64,000 nt of DNA from positions 186,001 through 250,000 of the forward strand of contig CAWFMC010000006.1 of NCBI GenBank assembly GCA_963816725.1, given 5' to 3'. The position numbers and the translations under genes are program-made. Below are positions 16,618-24,999 of the stretch, one piece after another (the first letter of the stretch is position 1; each line of letters begins with the position of its first letter). The notes under the pieces are model-generated. The model made no database searches, had not been told where the DNA came from, and worked only from the letters and a program-made list of their open reading frames with translations. The stretch comes from CAVSUB01 sp963816725. Lineage in GTDB: Bacteria; Acidobacteriota; Vicinamibacteria; Vicinamibacterales; 2-12-FULL-66-21.

Positions 16618-17706
16618 CTAACGTCCGGGCGCGCTCTGCGCGCAGCCGCGCGTGCCGCCGCCGTAGGATTCGACGACGAAGGCCATCTTGACCGGCGTCA
16701 TGCGCGCGACTTCATACCATTCGTCGTTGAAGCTGGAGAACTGATAGATCCAATAGAGCTGGCCACCGACGTGAACTCGCCCGAACGGCAACATGTACTT
16801 CACGCCGTTGCGATCGCAGTAGGTCACGCGGGCGGTGATTTGCCAGCGGCTCTTTTTCGGATCGACCGTGTTGGTGTGCACCCAGCCGGTGAACACCGTC
16901 TCCAGCCCGCAGCCCGCGTCTCCCGGCACGAGACCGGGGCCGTAGACGCGCGCGGCCTCGATGTACGAGGCGATCCAGCCCGGCTCGTCCATCGGCGCGC
17001 GGTACCACGCCTCGATCACCACCGGGCGCGCGTGCCGTGCCGCGCCGTTCACAGGGTGGACCCACTGCTCGGCGCCGTGGATGGTCGCCAGGGTCTGGTC
17101 TTCGGCCTTGTCGAACGCCGGCATCAGGCTCTGGGCGAGTGCCAGGGTGTCGGGCGCCGCGGGACTGATGCTGTCGATCGGCAGCAGTTCCATGCCGGCC
17201 GGCAGCACCAGGCCGTCCTTCGGATACGGGCTGGGTGGCGGCAGGGGAATCGGCTCGGCTGATCGGTAGTCGGTGACCATCCCAATCCGGGTCTGGCAGA
17301 ACGACCGATACACGCGTGGGGCGCGCATCGTGACCGGGCGTATCACGCCGCCGGGCAGGTGCACGGTCAGCGGACCGGGCGGGTCGCCGCCCCACCAATC
17401 CTCGGGCACGCTGTCGACATCGACCGGCAGTTCCACGAGACGCGTGCTGGCAGGCCACGGCGTGGACCAGCGCGTCCCTTTGAACGACGCGAACGGGACC
17501 ATCAGGCCGTCACGCCGCATCACCGCCACGACGCCGCGAGCCGGCGCCGAGGTTGACACCGGCGCGGAGGCCGTCTGTGGCGGAGAGGGATCAGTCGCCT
17601 GCGACCCGCCTCGCCGCGCGGACACGGAGATGGAGAGACTCAACGCGCACACCGCCGCCGCGATGCCCACTCGTAACGCTGTCACGGGGCGATGGGAGTC
17701 CGGCAT
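16618..17706 (-). CDS. Secreted hypothetical protein
   Basis: A 362-residue protein with an N-terminal hydrophobic segment (about residues 12-29, VGIAAAVCALSLSISVSA) typical of a signal peptide, then a Ser/Thr/Pro-rich linker to about residue 55. The mature domain has conserved-looking patches such as PEDWWGGDPPGPLTVHLPGG, YIEAARVYGPGLVPGDAGCG and GGQLYWIYQFSSFNDEWYEV, plus several cysteines that could form disulfides. I do not recognise the family. It follows a receiver-domain gene on the same strand after an 84 bp gap. ATG 17706 puts the signal peptide at a normal distance from the start. Confidence 0.6.
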   Translation of the reverse strand: MPDSHRPVTALRVGIAAAVCALSLSISVSARRGGSQATDPSPPQTASAPVSTSAPARGVVAVMRRDGLMVPFASFKGTRWSTPWPASTRLVELPVDVDSVPEDWWGGDPPGPLTVHLPGGVIRPVTMRAPRVYRSFCQTRIGMVTDYRSAEPIPLPPPSPYPKDGLVLPAGMELLPIDSISPAAPDTLALAQSLMPAFDKAEDQTLATIHGAEQWVHPVNGAARHARPVVIEAWYRAPMDEPGWIASYIEAARVYGPGLVPGDAGCGLETVFTGWVHTNTVDPKKSRWQITARVTYCDRNGVKYMLPFGRVHVGGQLYWIYQFSSFNDEWYEVARMTPVKMAFVVESYGGGTRGCAQSAPGR

Positions 17707-17790
17707 TGTCTCAGAATCGCCGCCGGTCCGACCGGCAGCAATACGCGCAGGATCTTAACGGCTGGACTCACGCGCAGCAACCGCGCGAGA

Positions 17791-18174
17791 TCAGCCCGCG
17801 CTGTCGAGCACCTTGCGCACCGTGCCAAGAAGCTCATACCTGGAGAACGGCTTGGCAAGAAAGTGCTCAGTACTCGCCAGGCCACTGGCGCGTCCGGGGT
17901 AGCCTGAAACGCAGAGCACCCGTAACTCCGGGTCGCGGCCGCGCAGCGCGCGAACGAGGGATTCCCCGTCCATCTCGGGCATGCGAAGATCCGTGATCAG
18001 CAGATCGATCGCCTCTGCGTGGGCCTCGAACAGCTCCATGCCCTGAAGCCCGTCGGCCGCTTCGAGCACGCGATAGCCGGCACGCGTCAGCGACGTCGCC
18101 ACCAGGCGGCGGACGGCCGGTTCATCCTCGACCAGCAGGATCGTTGCGGACGGGAGATCGCCGGGCGTGGTCAT
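17791..18174 (-). CDS. Stand-alone response-regulator receiver domain (CheY-like)
   Basis: A 127-residue single receiver domain. The acidic pocket is E16-D17 (LLVEDEP), the phospho-acceptor is D62 (LLITDLRMPEMDG), the switch Ser is S90 (VLCVSGY), and the conserved lysine is K108 (FLAKPF). No output domain is attached, so it works through protein contacts or a phosphorelay. No histidine kinase is adjacent. GGGGAGGAGC lies just before ATG 18174, giving strong translation initiation. The downstream gene encodes a secreted protein and their link is unclear. Confidence 0.9.
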   Translation of the reverse strand: MTTPGDLPSATILLVEDEPAVRRLVATSLTRAGYRVLEAADGLQGMELFEAHAEAIDLLITDLRMPEMDGESLVRALRGRDPELRVLCVSGYPGRASGLASTEHFLAKPFSRYELLGTVRKVLDSAG

Positions 18175-18287
18175 GCTCCTCCCCAGTGCCGCTCGTGCAA
18201 CTTCACGGCCACGCCGATCTGACTGAACGCTGCAGAGCGAGCTCCGCCTCGGCCATGACGCCGCAGGCTCGTGTTGTGCGGTTTATC

Positions 18288-19055
18288 TCAACTTGTGCGC
18301 GATGTGGATTCCGCGGCGGCAGCAGCCTGGCTTTCGCGGCGAAGGCCCGCCGCACGCTCGATCCGGCGCTCGACCGTCCAGCAGATCAGGGCCCACACCA
18401 TGCCGGCCAGCCACCCGGCGAGGACATCGGTGGGGTAATGGACACCGAGGAAGACGCGGCTCGCGCCGACCAGCAACGACACGCCCATCGCGACCGCCAT
18501 GCAGTAGAACTTCGCGACGCGACGCTCGGCGACCCGCATGGTGAGGGCCCCGAGGGTCAGGTAGACCGCCGCCGACGTCATCGCGTGGCCGCTCGGGAAG
18601 CTGAGCGACATCACGTCGCGGAGGTGCGGCACCACTTCCGGCCGGGGACGCTGGAACAGATCCTTGAGAACGCTGTTCGCGACCCATCCGCCGGTGGTCG
18701 CGACGAATACGAACGCCGCCGTGCGCGCCATCCGCTGGAGCAGCAGGAAGCCGCAGATCGCGAGCGTCACCAGCCCCAGGACCGTCGGGCTGCCGAGAGC
18801 GGTGATGTCGAGCGCGCCGGCGCGCAGCCAGGCAGGACCGATCGGGGTTGAGGGATCGTCGGCGCGGCGCAGCGACCACAGCACGCGGGCGTCGAACGAC
18901 TGCGTATCGCCGTCGATCACCTTCGCGGCGAGCACGAAGAACGCGACGACCAGCAGCAGCGCCGCCACCCCGCCGAGCAGGATGGCGAGCTCGCGGCGGT
19001 CCCGGCGTGCCCATCGGGGCAGCCACCCGTCGCTCCCGGCCCGCCCCGGAGTCAT
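18288..19055 (-). CDS. PAP2-family membrane phosphatase
   Basis: A 255-residue integral membrane phosphatase of the type-2 phosphatidic acid phosphatase family. The three catalytic motifs are complete: KDLFQRPRP (about residues 130-138), PSGH (about 152-155) and SRVFLGVHYPTDVLAG (about 195-210). Five or six hydrophobic segments surround them, and an extra N-terminal segment lies at about 24-44. Members dephosphorylate lipid phosphates such as undecaprenyl pyrophosphate or phosphatidate. It starts 6 bp after the stop of the M28 peptidase, so the two are in one operon. Confidence 0.88.
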   Translation of the reverse strand: MTPGRAGSDGWLPRWARRDRRELAILLGGVAALLLVVAFFVLAAKVIDGDTQSFDARVLWSLRRADDPSTPIGPAWLRAGALDITALGSPTVLGLVTLAICGFLLLQRMARTAAFVFVATTGGWVANSVLKDLFQRPRPEVVPHLRDVMSLSFPSGHAMTSAAVYLTLGALTMRVAERRVAKFYCMAVAMGVSLLVGASRVFLGVHYPTDVLAGWLAGMVWALICWTVERRIERAAGLRRESQAAAAAESTSRTS

Positions 19056-19061
19056 GCGCGC

Positions 19062-21266
19062 CTACTTCTTCCGGACCGGCACCGGCTCCGGTTTGGGCAC
19101 GAGCTTGATTTGCCCGCTCGCTTCGCGCGCGTGCAGCACGGCCATCACGTCGGCCAGCGGCACGGGCTCGAACTCGCCGGACAGGAAGTCACGAATTTCG
19201 AGCGCGGTCTTCTTCTTCCCGAGCAGGATCGTGAGCTCCGCGTTCATGTGCTGCGGCAGGGTCGGTCCGGCCTGCCCACGCCCACCCCCGCCACGGCCAC
19301 CGCCGTCCGCTGCCGCGCCGCGGCCGCCCGCCGCCGCTCCCGGCGCCACGGGAGCGACCGCTGGTCCGCCGGCGCCGGGCCCGCCACGGCCGCTGCCGCC
19401 ACACCCCGAGAAGGTCGGCGCGTTCACGCATTCGACGATCAGGTTGCTGGCATCCTTCTCCTCGGGGCTCATGGGCGGATCGAGCACCGGCGTGGTGTTC
19501 AGCCGCTGCGCGTGAAGAAGGTACGCGGCGCGCACCTCCTCCGTGAGCGACATCGTCTTTCGATCGATCGCGGACTCGATGGCGGCCAGCGGCTTCACGG
19601 CCGCGGCCGGATCCGCGTAGAGCACCGCCGACGATCGGATGACGGCCTTCTCCACTTCCGCCTGATGACGGATCGTGACCTTGGCATCCTTCCACGCCGC
19701 CAGCAGCGCGTCCGGCGTCGTCGCGTCGGCGAGATAGCTGACCGCCTTCCGCTCGGAATCCCCGATCCGCTCGCTGCCGCGTCCGAGATTCTCGCTGGTG
19801 ACGCGGCCGGCCATCTGATCACCGCCCGTGGCGATCACGGCCAGGGCACCGGTGCCGACGACGGCGGCGCGCTTGTATTGAGTGGGGTCCTGCTTGTCGG
19901 GTGTGTCTCCGGACGAGTGGTACCACATGTCCGGCCAGGTAATGAACATCACCGCCGGAATCCCGTGCTGCATGTAGGTCACGTGATCGCTCGAGCCGTA
20001 GTGCTTGTCGATCTTGATGTAGAAGGCGTCCTGGCTGCCGGTGGGCGCGCTGATGTCGACGCTCGGGACGTAGCCGTTGGCGCGATAGCGGACGCGCTCG
20101 CGGGTGAGCTCGGAGACGTACTCCATCATGCTCTGGCCGATGTCGTTGATGTAGGACGGAAAGGTATCCGGCGTGCGCTGCATGATCCAGTAGCTGCGGC
20201 TCAGGCTCAGACGGAGGCCTTCCATGTCGAAATTGAGGTCGCCGATGATTACCTTCTCCTTTTCAGGATGGGCGTTCAGCCAGGCGTTGGTGCCGCTGAT
20301 CTCGGGCACCCACTGGAAGTTGATCGTGCGCTTCGGCTTCGGCAGCTTGCCCTCGGCGATCAGCTTCAGATACGTCCGGCCGATTTCGAGCGTGAGGGCG
20401 CAGCCGGAGTTGTCGTCGTTGGCGCCCTGCTTGATGTAGCCCTCGTAGAGGTGACCGGAGATGGCGACTTCCTGGGTCGTGCTGCCGTCGCCGGGGATCT
20501 CGGCGTGGACCATCTCCATCTTGCCTGGCAGCATCTCGGCTTTCACGATCGAGCGGATGGTGATCTTCTGGCCTCGGCCGAGGCGCAACGCGAGATCGCG
20601 GCCGACGCGAGGCTCGACTGCCCAGCCGAACGTCGGCGTCGTGGCGCCCGTCGGTGGATTGAAGCGCGTATCGGGAATTTGATCGGTGTAGTCGTTGGGG
20701 CGGAGCGCGGTGTAGCCGATGATCCCGACCGCCCCCTTCTGCTGGGCCGCCGCGAATCCGTTCAAGCCGCTCGAGCTGAGCACCACTTTGCCGGTGAGAT
20801 CCTTACCCTCGAGGTCCTCCGGACGGCCCGCTCCGACGTCGACCAGGTCGCCCGAGACGTCACCGCTCGGCGTCCCCTGGCCGAGCGCAAGCGCCACATC
20901 GTGGATGTCGTACAGCTTCCGGCTTTCGGGACTGGTGGTCCACAGCTCGCCGACCGAGGCCTGGTAGATTTGTCCGGGCTGCGGAAACGTCTCGACCCGA
21001 ACGTTGCTGTAGCCGTACTCCTTCGCGAAGCGGGCCATCACCTCGCTCTCGCGCAGGTTGCCGGCATATTCGCTGACCGGCCGGACCCGCTGATACGGCA
21101 CCAGTTCGAGCACGTGGTGCATCGCCCGCTCGCCCGAGGCCTCGTTGATGATCGCGCGCATCTGCTCCGACGTGAGCAGGGTCCGATCCTCTCGCTCCTG
21201 CGCCGGCACACTCGATATCGCCCACACACACACGGCGGCACACACGCCGGCGGTCCGTACTCTCAT
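19062..21266 (-). CDS. Secreted M28-family metallopeptidase with a PA-domain region
   Basis: A 734-residue exported di-zinc peptidase. Signal peptide at residues ~1-22. A protease-associated-like region lies around residues 140-270 (DLVDVGAGRPEDLEGKDLTG, KGAVGIIGY). The M28 core has zinc ligands in ISGHLYEGY (H), GANDDNSG (D), VPEISGT (E), LNFDMEG (D) and SSDHVTYMQHG (H). After the core, around residues 640-690, is a Gly/Ala/Arg-rich low-complexity segment, then a conserved helical C-terminus. M28 enzymes are aminopeptidases or carboxypeptidases. A good GAGGAGAG precedes ATG 21266. It precedes pap2 and follows UspA on the same strand. Confidence 0.85.
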   Translation of the reverse strand: MRVRTAGVCAAVCVWAISSVPAQEREDRTLLTSEQMRAIINEASGERAMHHVLELVPYQRVRPVSEYAGNLRESEVMARFAKEYGYSNVRVETFPQPGQIYQASVGELWTTSPESRKLYDIHDVALALGQGTPSGDVSGDLVDVGAGRPEDLEGKDLTGKVVLSSSGLNGFAAAQQKGAVGIIGYTALRPNDYTDQIPDTRFNPPTGATTPTFGWAVEPRVGRDLALRLGRGQKITIRSIVKAEMLPGKMEMVHAEIPGDGSTTQEVAISGHLYEGYIKQGANDDNSGCALTLEIGRTYLKLIAEGKLPKPKRTINFQWVPEISGTNAWLNAHPEKEKVIIGDLNFDMEGLRLSLSRSYWIMQRTPDTFPSYINDIGQSMMEYVSELTRERVRYRANGYVPSVDISAPTGSQDAFYIKIDKHYGSSDHVTYMQHGIPAVMFITWPDMWYHSSGDTPDKQDPTQYKRAAVVGTGALAVIATGGDQMAGRVTSENLGRGSERIGDSERKAVSYLADATTPDALLAAWKDAKVTIRHQAEVEKAVIRSSAVLYADPAAAVKPLAAIESAIDRKTMSLTEEVRAAYLLHAQRLNTTPVLDPPMSPEEKDASNLIVECVNAPTFSGCGGSGRGGPGAGGPAVAPVAPGAAAGGRGAAADGGGRGGGGRGQAGPTLPQHMNAELTILLGKKKTALEIRDFLSGEFEPVPLADVMAVLHAREASGQIKLVPKPEPVPVRKK

Positions 21267-21280
21267 CGACTCTCCTCTGC

Positions 21281-21308
21281 GAACCTTGAACCTTGAACCT
21301 TGAACCGA
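21281..21308. repeat. Intergenic heptamer repeat tract B (GAACCTT)
   Basis: Three exact GAACCTT units and a GAACCGA, the reverse complement of the GTTCAAG-type word. It fills most of the 45 bp gap between the uspA-like stop and the start of the M28 peptidase gene. Confidence 0.85.
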
Positions 21309-21311
21309 GCG

Positions 21312-21737
21312 TCACCCAAGACTCCTGACCATGAGCACCGGCACCGTGACCCGATGCCGGACCCGGTCGGCGGTGCTGCCGCGCAGCAGGTCGTTCAGGA
21401 AACGATGGCCGTGCGTCGACATCGCGATCAGATCGACTTGCTCCTCCTGCGCCACCTTGATCAGCTCGGTGGCCGGATCGCCCAGCGCCAGCCGGCCGCG
21501 GGCATCGACGCCGCGCGCGGTGAAGTGCTGGCAGAGCTCCTCGAGATACGCGCGATCGTCCTTGATCTCCTCCGATTCGCGCAGCTTGAGATCGTCGAAG
21601 TGCCGGGCCGCCCACCCGTCGGCGACGTGCACCAGGAGCAGGCGGGCGCGGGTCAATCCGGCGAGCTGCTCGATGTGCGTGAGGACCGCCTGGTCGGCCG
21701 ACGAGTGTTCGATCGCGACGAGGATGTGGTTGTACAT
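21312..21737 (-). CDS. Universal stress protein (UspA family)
   Basis: A 141-residue cytoplasmic USP. It begins MYNHILVAIEHSSAD and ends TVPVLMVRSLG, as USPs do. The nucleotide-binding loop STHGHRFLNDLLRGSTADRV (about residues 107-126) keeps HG and GST but has Phe where ATP-binding members have the second Gly of G-x2-G, so ATP binding is uncertain. It starts 5 bp after mntH and must be co-transcribed with it. A USP beside a Mn/Fe transporter suggests a metal- or oxidative-stress unit (inference). Confidence 0.88.
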   Translation of the reverse strand: MYNHILVAIEHSSADQAVLTHIEQLAGLTRARLLLVHVADGWAARHFDDLKLRESEEIKDDRAYLEELCQHFTARGVDARGRLALGDPATELIKVAQEEQVDLIAMSTHGHRFLNDLLRGSTADRVRHRVTVPVLMVRSLG

Positions 21738-21742
21738 GGGTC

Positions 21743-23119
21743 TCACGCGAACGTCTGCCACAACAGCCAGACGTTCAGGATGGCAATCAGGAAGGCGACC
21801 GGCCAGGCCAGCGCGACCATCCACCGCGGCGCGACCAGGTCCCCCATCTTGCGGCGATCGGCGGTGAACTGCACCAGCGGGAAGACCGCGAACGGCAGCT
21901 GCAGGCTGAGGACGACCTGACTGAGGATCAGCAGCGCACCGGTGCCCCGCTCGCCATAGAAGTACACGGTCAGCAGTGCCGGGATGATCGCAATCAGCCG
22001 GGTGATCAACCGCCGCAGCCACGGCCGCAGCCGGATGTTGAGGAATCCTTCCATCACGATCTGCCCGGCCAGGGTGCCGGTCAGGGTGGAGTTCTGCCCG
22101 GAGAAGAGCAGGGCCAGCGCGAACAGCGTGCTGGCCAGCGACGTCCCGAGCAGCGGCGCGAGCAGCAGGTAGGCGTCGGAGATGTCGGCGACGCCTTCGT
22201 GACCGGACCCGTGGAAGGTCGCCGCGGCCATGACCAAGATCGCGCCGTTGAGGAACAGCGCCGACATCAGCGCTACCGTCGAATCGATCGTCGCGAAGCG
22301 AACGGCCTGCCGGCGGCTGGAGGTCGAGTCGCCGTATTTCCGCGTCTGGATGATCGACGAGTGCAAGTACAGGTTGTGCGGCATCACCGTCGCGCCGAGG
22401 ATCCCGACCGCGATGTAGAGCATGTCGGGGTTGGACACGATCTCCGGCGACGGGATCAGGCCGCGCAGCACGCCGCCGAGATCCGGCCGGGCGAGGGCCA
22501 ATTCGACCGCGAACGACCCGGCGATCCCCAGGATCAGCAGGACCACCAGGACCTCGACGTAGCGGAACTGGAATTGTTGCAGGTACAGGACCACCAGCAC
22601 GTCGAGGGCGGTCACACAGACACCCCACATCAGCGGCAGCCCGAACAGCAGCTGCAGGGCGATCGCCGAGCCGATCACTTCGGCGAGATCGCAGGCCGCG
22701 ATGGCCAGCTCGCAGAGCAGCCACAGCACGATCGTGGTGGGGCGGGAGTAGTGGTCCCGGCAGGCCTGCGCGAGATCCCGGCCGCTGGCGATGCCGAGCC
22801 GCAGCGCCAGCGCCTGCAGCAGGATCGCCATCAGGTTCGAGACCATGATCACGCTGAGCAGCGTGTAGCCGTAGCGCGATCCGCCGGCCAGGTCCGTGGC
22901 CCAGTTGCCCGGATCCATGTACCCGACGGCGACGAGGTAGCCCGGACCGGCGAAGGCGAACAGCTTCCGCCAGAAGCTGCCGCCATCCGGCACCGGAATG
23001 GTGCCATGCGCCTCGGGAAGACTGACGGTGGTGGAAGCCTGCCGCCATCCGTCCAGCCCCGCGTAGGGATCGCTGGCGCCGGCCGGCGGCAAGGGCGAGG
23101 CGCCCGGAGAGTCGTCCAT
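21743..23119 (-). CDS. mntH: NRAMP-family divalent metal transporter (Mn2+/Fe2+)
   Basis: A 458-residue inner-membrane transporter with about 11 membrane segments. The metal-binding motif DPGN is at residues 69-72 and the second-helix motif MPHN at 246-249, followed by LYLHSS. Both are intact, so Mn2+/Fe2+ import coupled to protons is expected. The N-terminal ~45 residues are a Pro/Gly-rich extension. ATG 23119 is used. An A/T-rich palindrome at 23152-23166 lies 33-47 bp upstream and may be a metal-regulator operator. It is the first gene of the mntH-usp unit. Confidence 0.92.
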   Translation of the reverse strand: MDDSPGASPLPPAGASDPYAGLDGWRQASTTVSLPEAHGTIPVPDGGSFWRKLFAFAGPGYLVAVGYMDPGNWATDLAGGSRYGYTLLSVIMVSNLMAILLQALALRLGIASGRDLAQACRDHYSRPTTIVLWLLCELAIAACDLAEVIGSAIALQLLFGLPLMWGVCVTALDVLVVLYLQQFQFRYVEVLVVLLILGIAGSFAVELALARPDLGGVLRGLIPSPEIVSNPDMLYIAVGILGATVMPHNLYLHSSIIQTRKYGDSTSSRRQAVRFATIDSTVALMSALFLNGAILVMAAATFHGSGHEGVADISDAYLLLAPLLGTSLASTLFALALLFSGQNSTLTGTLAGQIVMEGFLNIRLRPWLRRLITRLIAIIPALLTVYFYGERGTGALLILSQVVLSLQLPFAVFPLVQFTADRRKMGDLVAPRWMVALAWPVAFLIAILNVWLLWQTFA

Positions 23120-23151
23120 GCGCTGTCTACGTTACACGAGCCGAAAGCTTT

Positions 23152-23166
23152 TTACTCAATCAGTAA
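23152..23166. promoter_or_regulatory. Palindrome upstream of mntH, candidate operator
   Basis: TTACT-CAATC-AGTAA is a perfect 5-bp inverted repeat around a 5-bp centre in an A/T-rich island (AAAGCTTTTTACTCAATCAGTAATGA), unusual against the GC-rich surroundings. It lies in the 142 bp divergent gap between mntH and the DUF5777 gene. Position fits a MntR/DtxR- or Fur-like operator, but no consensus for this phylum is known to me. Confidence 0.35.
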
Positions 23167-23261
23167 TGACGGATCCGTGCGCGCGCCGCGGGTCCACGTT
23201 TTCCTGACGAAAGGCGTCACGCCGCGGGGCACGGCGCTTGCCATACGAGCGGGTCATCCGC

Positions 23262-24191
23262 ATGACACGCTCACGCCGCCCCGCTCAGGCCGCCGCACCA
23301 CTCGTCGTGTCCTTCGTCGTGCTGCTGTACGCCGTCGCCGCGGCCGCACAAGCACCGGCAGCACCGCCCGCGACCACGGCCGCCACGACCGAGCCTGACG
23401 TGCCCGACGTCAGCACGCCGCCGGAACCACCCGCCGAGCTGAACCTGATCAACCTGCCGACGACGACCTCGTTGAACCGGCATCAGAGCTACTTCCGCTT
23501 GACGCACCGGTTCGCGCGCGATCTGCGGCGCGGCGACTTCAGCTCGCTGGCGGAGGACTTCTTCAGCCTCGACAACGGCGCGGTCATCGGCCTCGAGTAC
23601 CGATTCGGCATCACCAGCCACCTCCAGGCCGGCGTCCACCGCACCACCCTCAGCAAGACGATTCAGTTCACGGGCCGCTACGATGCCCTGGCGCAAGGCG
23701 GCGCCTCGCCGGTCGGCCTCTCCATCACCGGCTCGATCGAAGGCCTGGCGAACTTTCACCAGAACTATCAGCCGGGGTTCGCGGTGACGGTCTCGCGCAG
23801 CGTGGGCAGCTGGCTCAATCTCTATACGACGCCGGCGTTCGTCGCCCACACCCGCGCCGCCGACACGCTGGCCGGGCACGAGGGGCACGATCATAGCGAT
23901 ATCGTGGGAGACGTCGACGATCACGACAGTCACGACGGCACGACCTTCATCGGCGTCGGAGCCCGCGTCCGGATCCGGCCGACGGCGTTCGTCGCCGGCG
24001 AGTACTCGCCGCGTGTCGCGGGCCACGATCCCGGGCGCGGCACGTGGGGAGTGGCGATCGAGAAGCAGACCGCGGGTCACACGTTGCAGCTGAATTTCAC
24101 GAACTCGTTCGGGACCACGCTCGGGGAAATCGCCCGGGGCGGCAGCCCGCACGACGTGTATCTCGGCTTCAACCTGATTCGGCGGTTCTGA
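23262..24191 (+). CDS. DUF5777-family beta-barrel outer-membrane protein
   Basis: A 309-residue exported protein with signal peptide at about residues 1-29 (ending AVAAAAQA), then an Ala/Thr/Pro-rich stretch to about residue 55. The rest is a run of amphipathic beta strands typical of a small outer-membrane barrel (SYFRLTHRFARD, GAVIGLEYRFGITSHLQAGV, SLSITGSIEGLANF) ending in F (LGFNLIRRF). One loop is rich in His and Asp (GHEGHDHSDIVGDVDDHDSH, about residues 207-226) and could bind metal. The family name rests on remembered pattern; function unknown. ATG 23262 puts the signal at the N-terminus. Confidence 0.7.
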   Translation: MTRSRRPAQAAAPLVVSFVVLLYAVAAAAQAPAAPPATTAATTEPDVPDVSTPPEPPAELNLINLPTTTSLNRHQSYFRLTHRFARDLRRGDFSSLAEDFFSLDNGAVIGLEYRFGITSHLQAGVHRTTLSKTIQFTGRYDALAQGGASPVGLSITGSIEGLANFHQNYQPGFAVTVSRSVGSWLNLYTTPAFVAHTRAADTLAGHEGHDHSDIVGDVDDHDSHDGTTFIGVGARVRIRPTAFVAGEYSPRVAGHDPGRGTWGVAIEKQTAGHTLQLNFTNSFGTTLGEIARGGSPHDVYLGFNLIRRF

Positions 24192-24342
24192 TTGCGTGCA
24201 GTCCGTTGAGCGTGGGTGCGCGGGACGGCTGCTGACGGTCATCGGAGCGGCGGGGCAAAGGGAGGACTCGCCGCCTCGGCACCGGCCGTCGTCTTGCGCA
24301 CCCGTCGGCGTGTGGAAACCCAGGGACCTCAGAGGAGACACG

Positions 24343-24864
24343 ATGAAGCGATGGGCAGCGATTGGAGCAGCACTACTGATGGCGACGGCGTGCGGGAGCG
24401 ACAGCCCGACGACGCCAAGCAATACCGGACCGATCACCTTCACGGCCAACCTCAATGCCGCCAACGAGGTGCCGCCGATTACCAACGCCGAGGCCAACGC
24501 CCGCGGCACGGTCACGATCACGTTCAACGTCCCTCGTGACGCCAGCGGCGCGGTCACCGGCGCGGGAACGGTCACCTTCGTGGCCCAGCTCGCCAGCTTC
24601 CCGGCCGGCACGCCGGCGATCCTGGCCCACATTCACACCGGCGCGGCGGGGATTGCCGGGCCCGTGCTGATCAACACCAACCTCTCGGCTGCCAGCCCGA
24701 TTGTCATGGACGCGAACGGCAGCGGCAACCTGAACATCAGCAACATCCCGATCTCGCAGACGGACGCGACCAACATCGCGTCCAATCCGGCGGGGTACTA
24801 CTTCAACGTCCACACGTCACTCAACCCGGGCGGCGCGGTCCGCGGACAGCTGGTCAAGCAGTAA
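24343..24864 (+). CDS. CHRD-domain lipoprotein
   Basis: A 173-residue predicted lipoprotein. The signal ends in the lipobox MATAC with Cys near residue 16, followed by a Ser/Thr/Pro linker. The CHRD domain covers about residues 30-170: FTANLNAANEVPPI at its start, ILAHIHTGAAGIAGPVLI in the middle and YYFNVHTSLNPGGAVRGQL at the end, all typical of CHRD. The role of bacterial CHRD proteins is not established. AGAGGAG lies 7 bp before ATG 24343. It follows the DUF5777 gene after 151 bp and is followed by repeat tract C. Confidence 0.85.
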   Translation: MKRWAAIGAALLMATACGSDSPTTPSNTGPITFTANLNAANEVPPITNAEANARGTVTITFNVPRDASGAVTGAGTVTFVAQLASFPAGTPAILAHIHTGAAGIAGPVLINTNLSAASPIVMDANGSGNLNISNIPISQTDATNIASNPAGYYFNVHTSLNPGGAVRGQLVKQ

Positions 24865-24867
24865 GAC

Positions 24868-24932
24868 GGTTCGAGGGTTCGAGGGTTCGAGGGTTCGAGG
24901 GGTTCGACGGTTCGAGGGTTCGGAGGTTCGAC
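24868..24932. repeat. Intergenic 8-bp repeat tract C (GGTTCGAG)
   Basis: Four exact GGTTCGAG units, a one-base slip, then GGTTCGAC, GGTTCGAG, GGTTCGGA and GGTTCGAC. The unit here is 8 bp rather than 7. The tract fills the gap between two convergent genes (CHRD lipoprotein and M28 peptidase). Confidence 0.88.
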
Positions 24933-24999
24933 GGTTGGTTCAGCGGTGGGGCTGCGGACTGTGCGCCCCACCGCTCGCCATGTACGCCTGGTGTGAGTC

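Noticed and set aside
24868..24932. CRISPR-like array
   Set aside because: Units are 7-8 bp in direct tandem with no spacers, and no cas genes are present.
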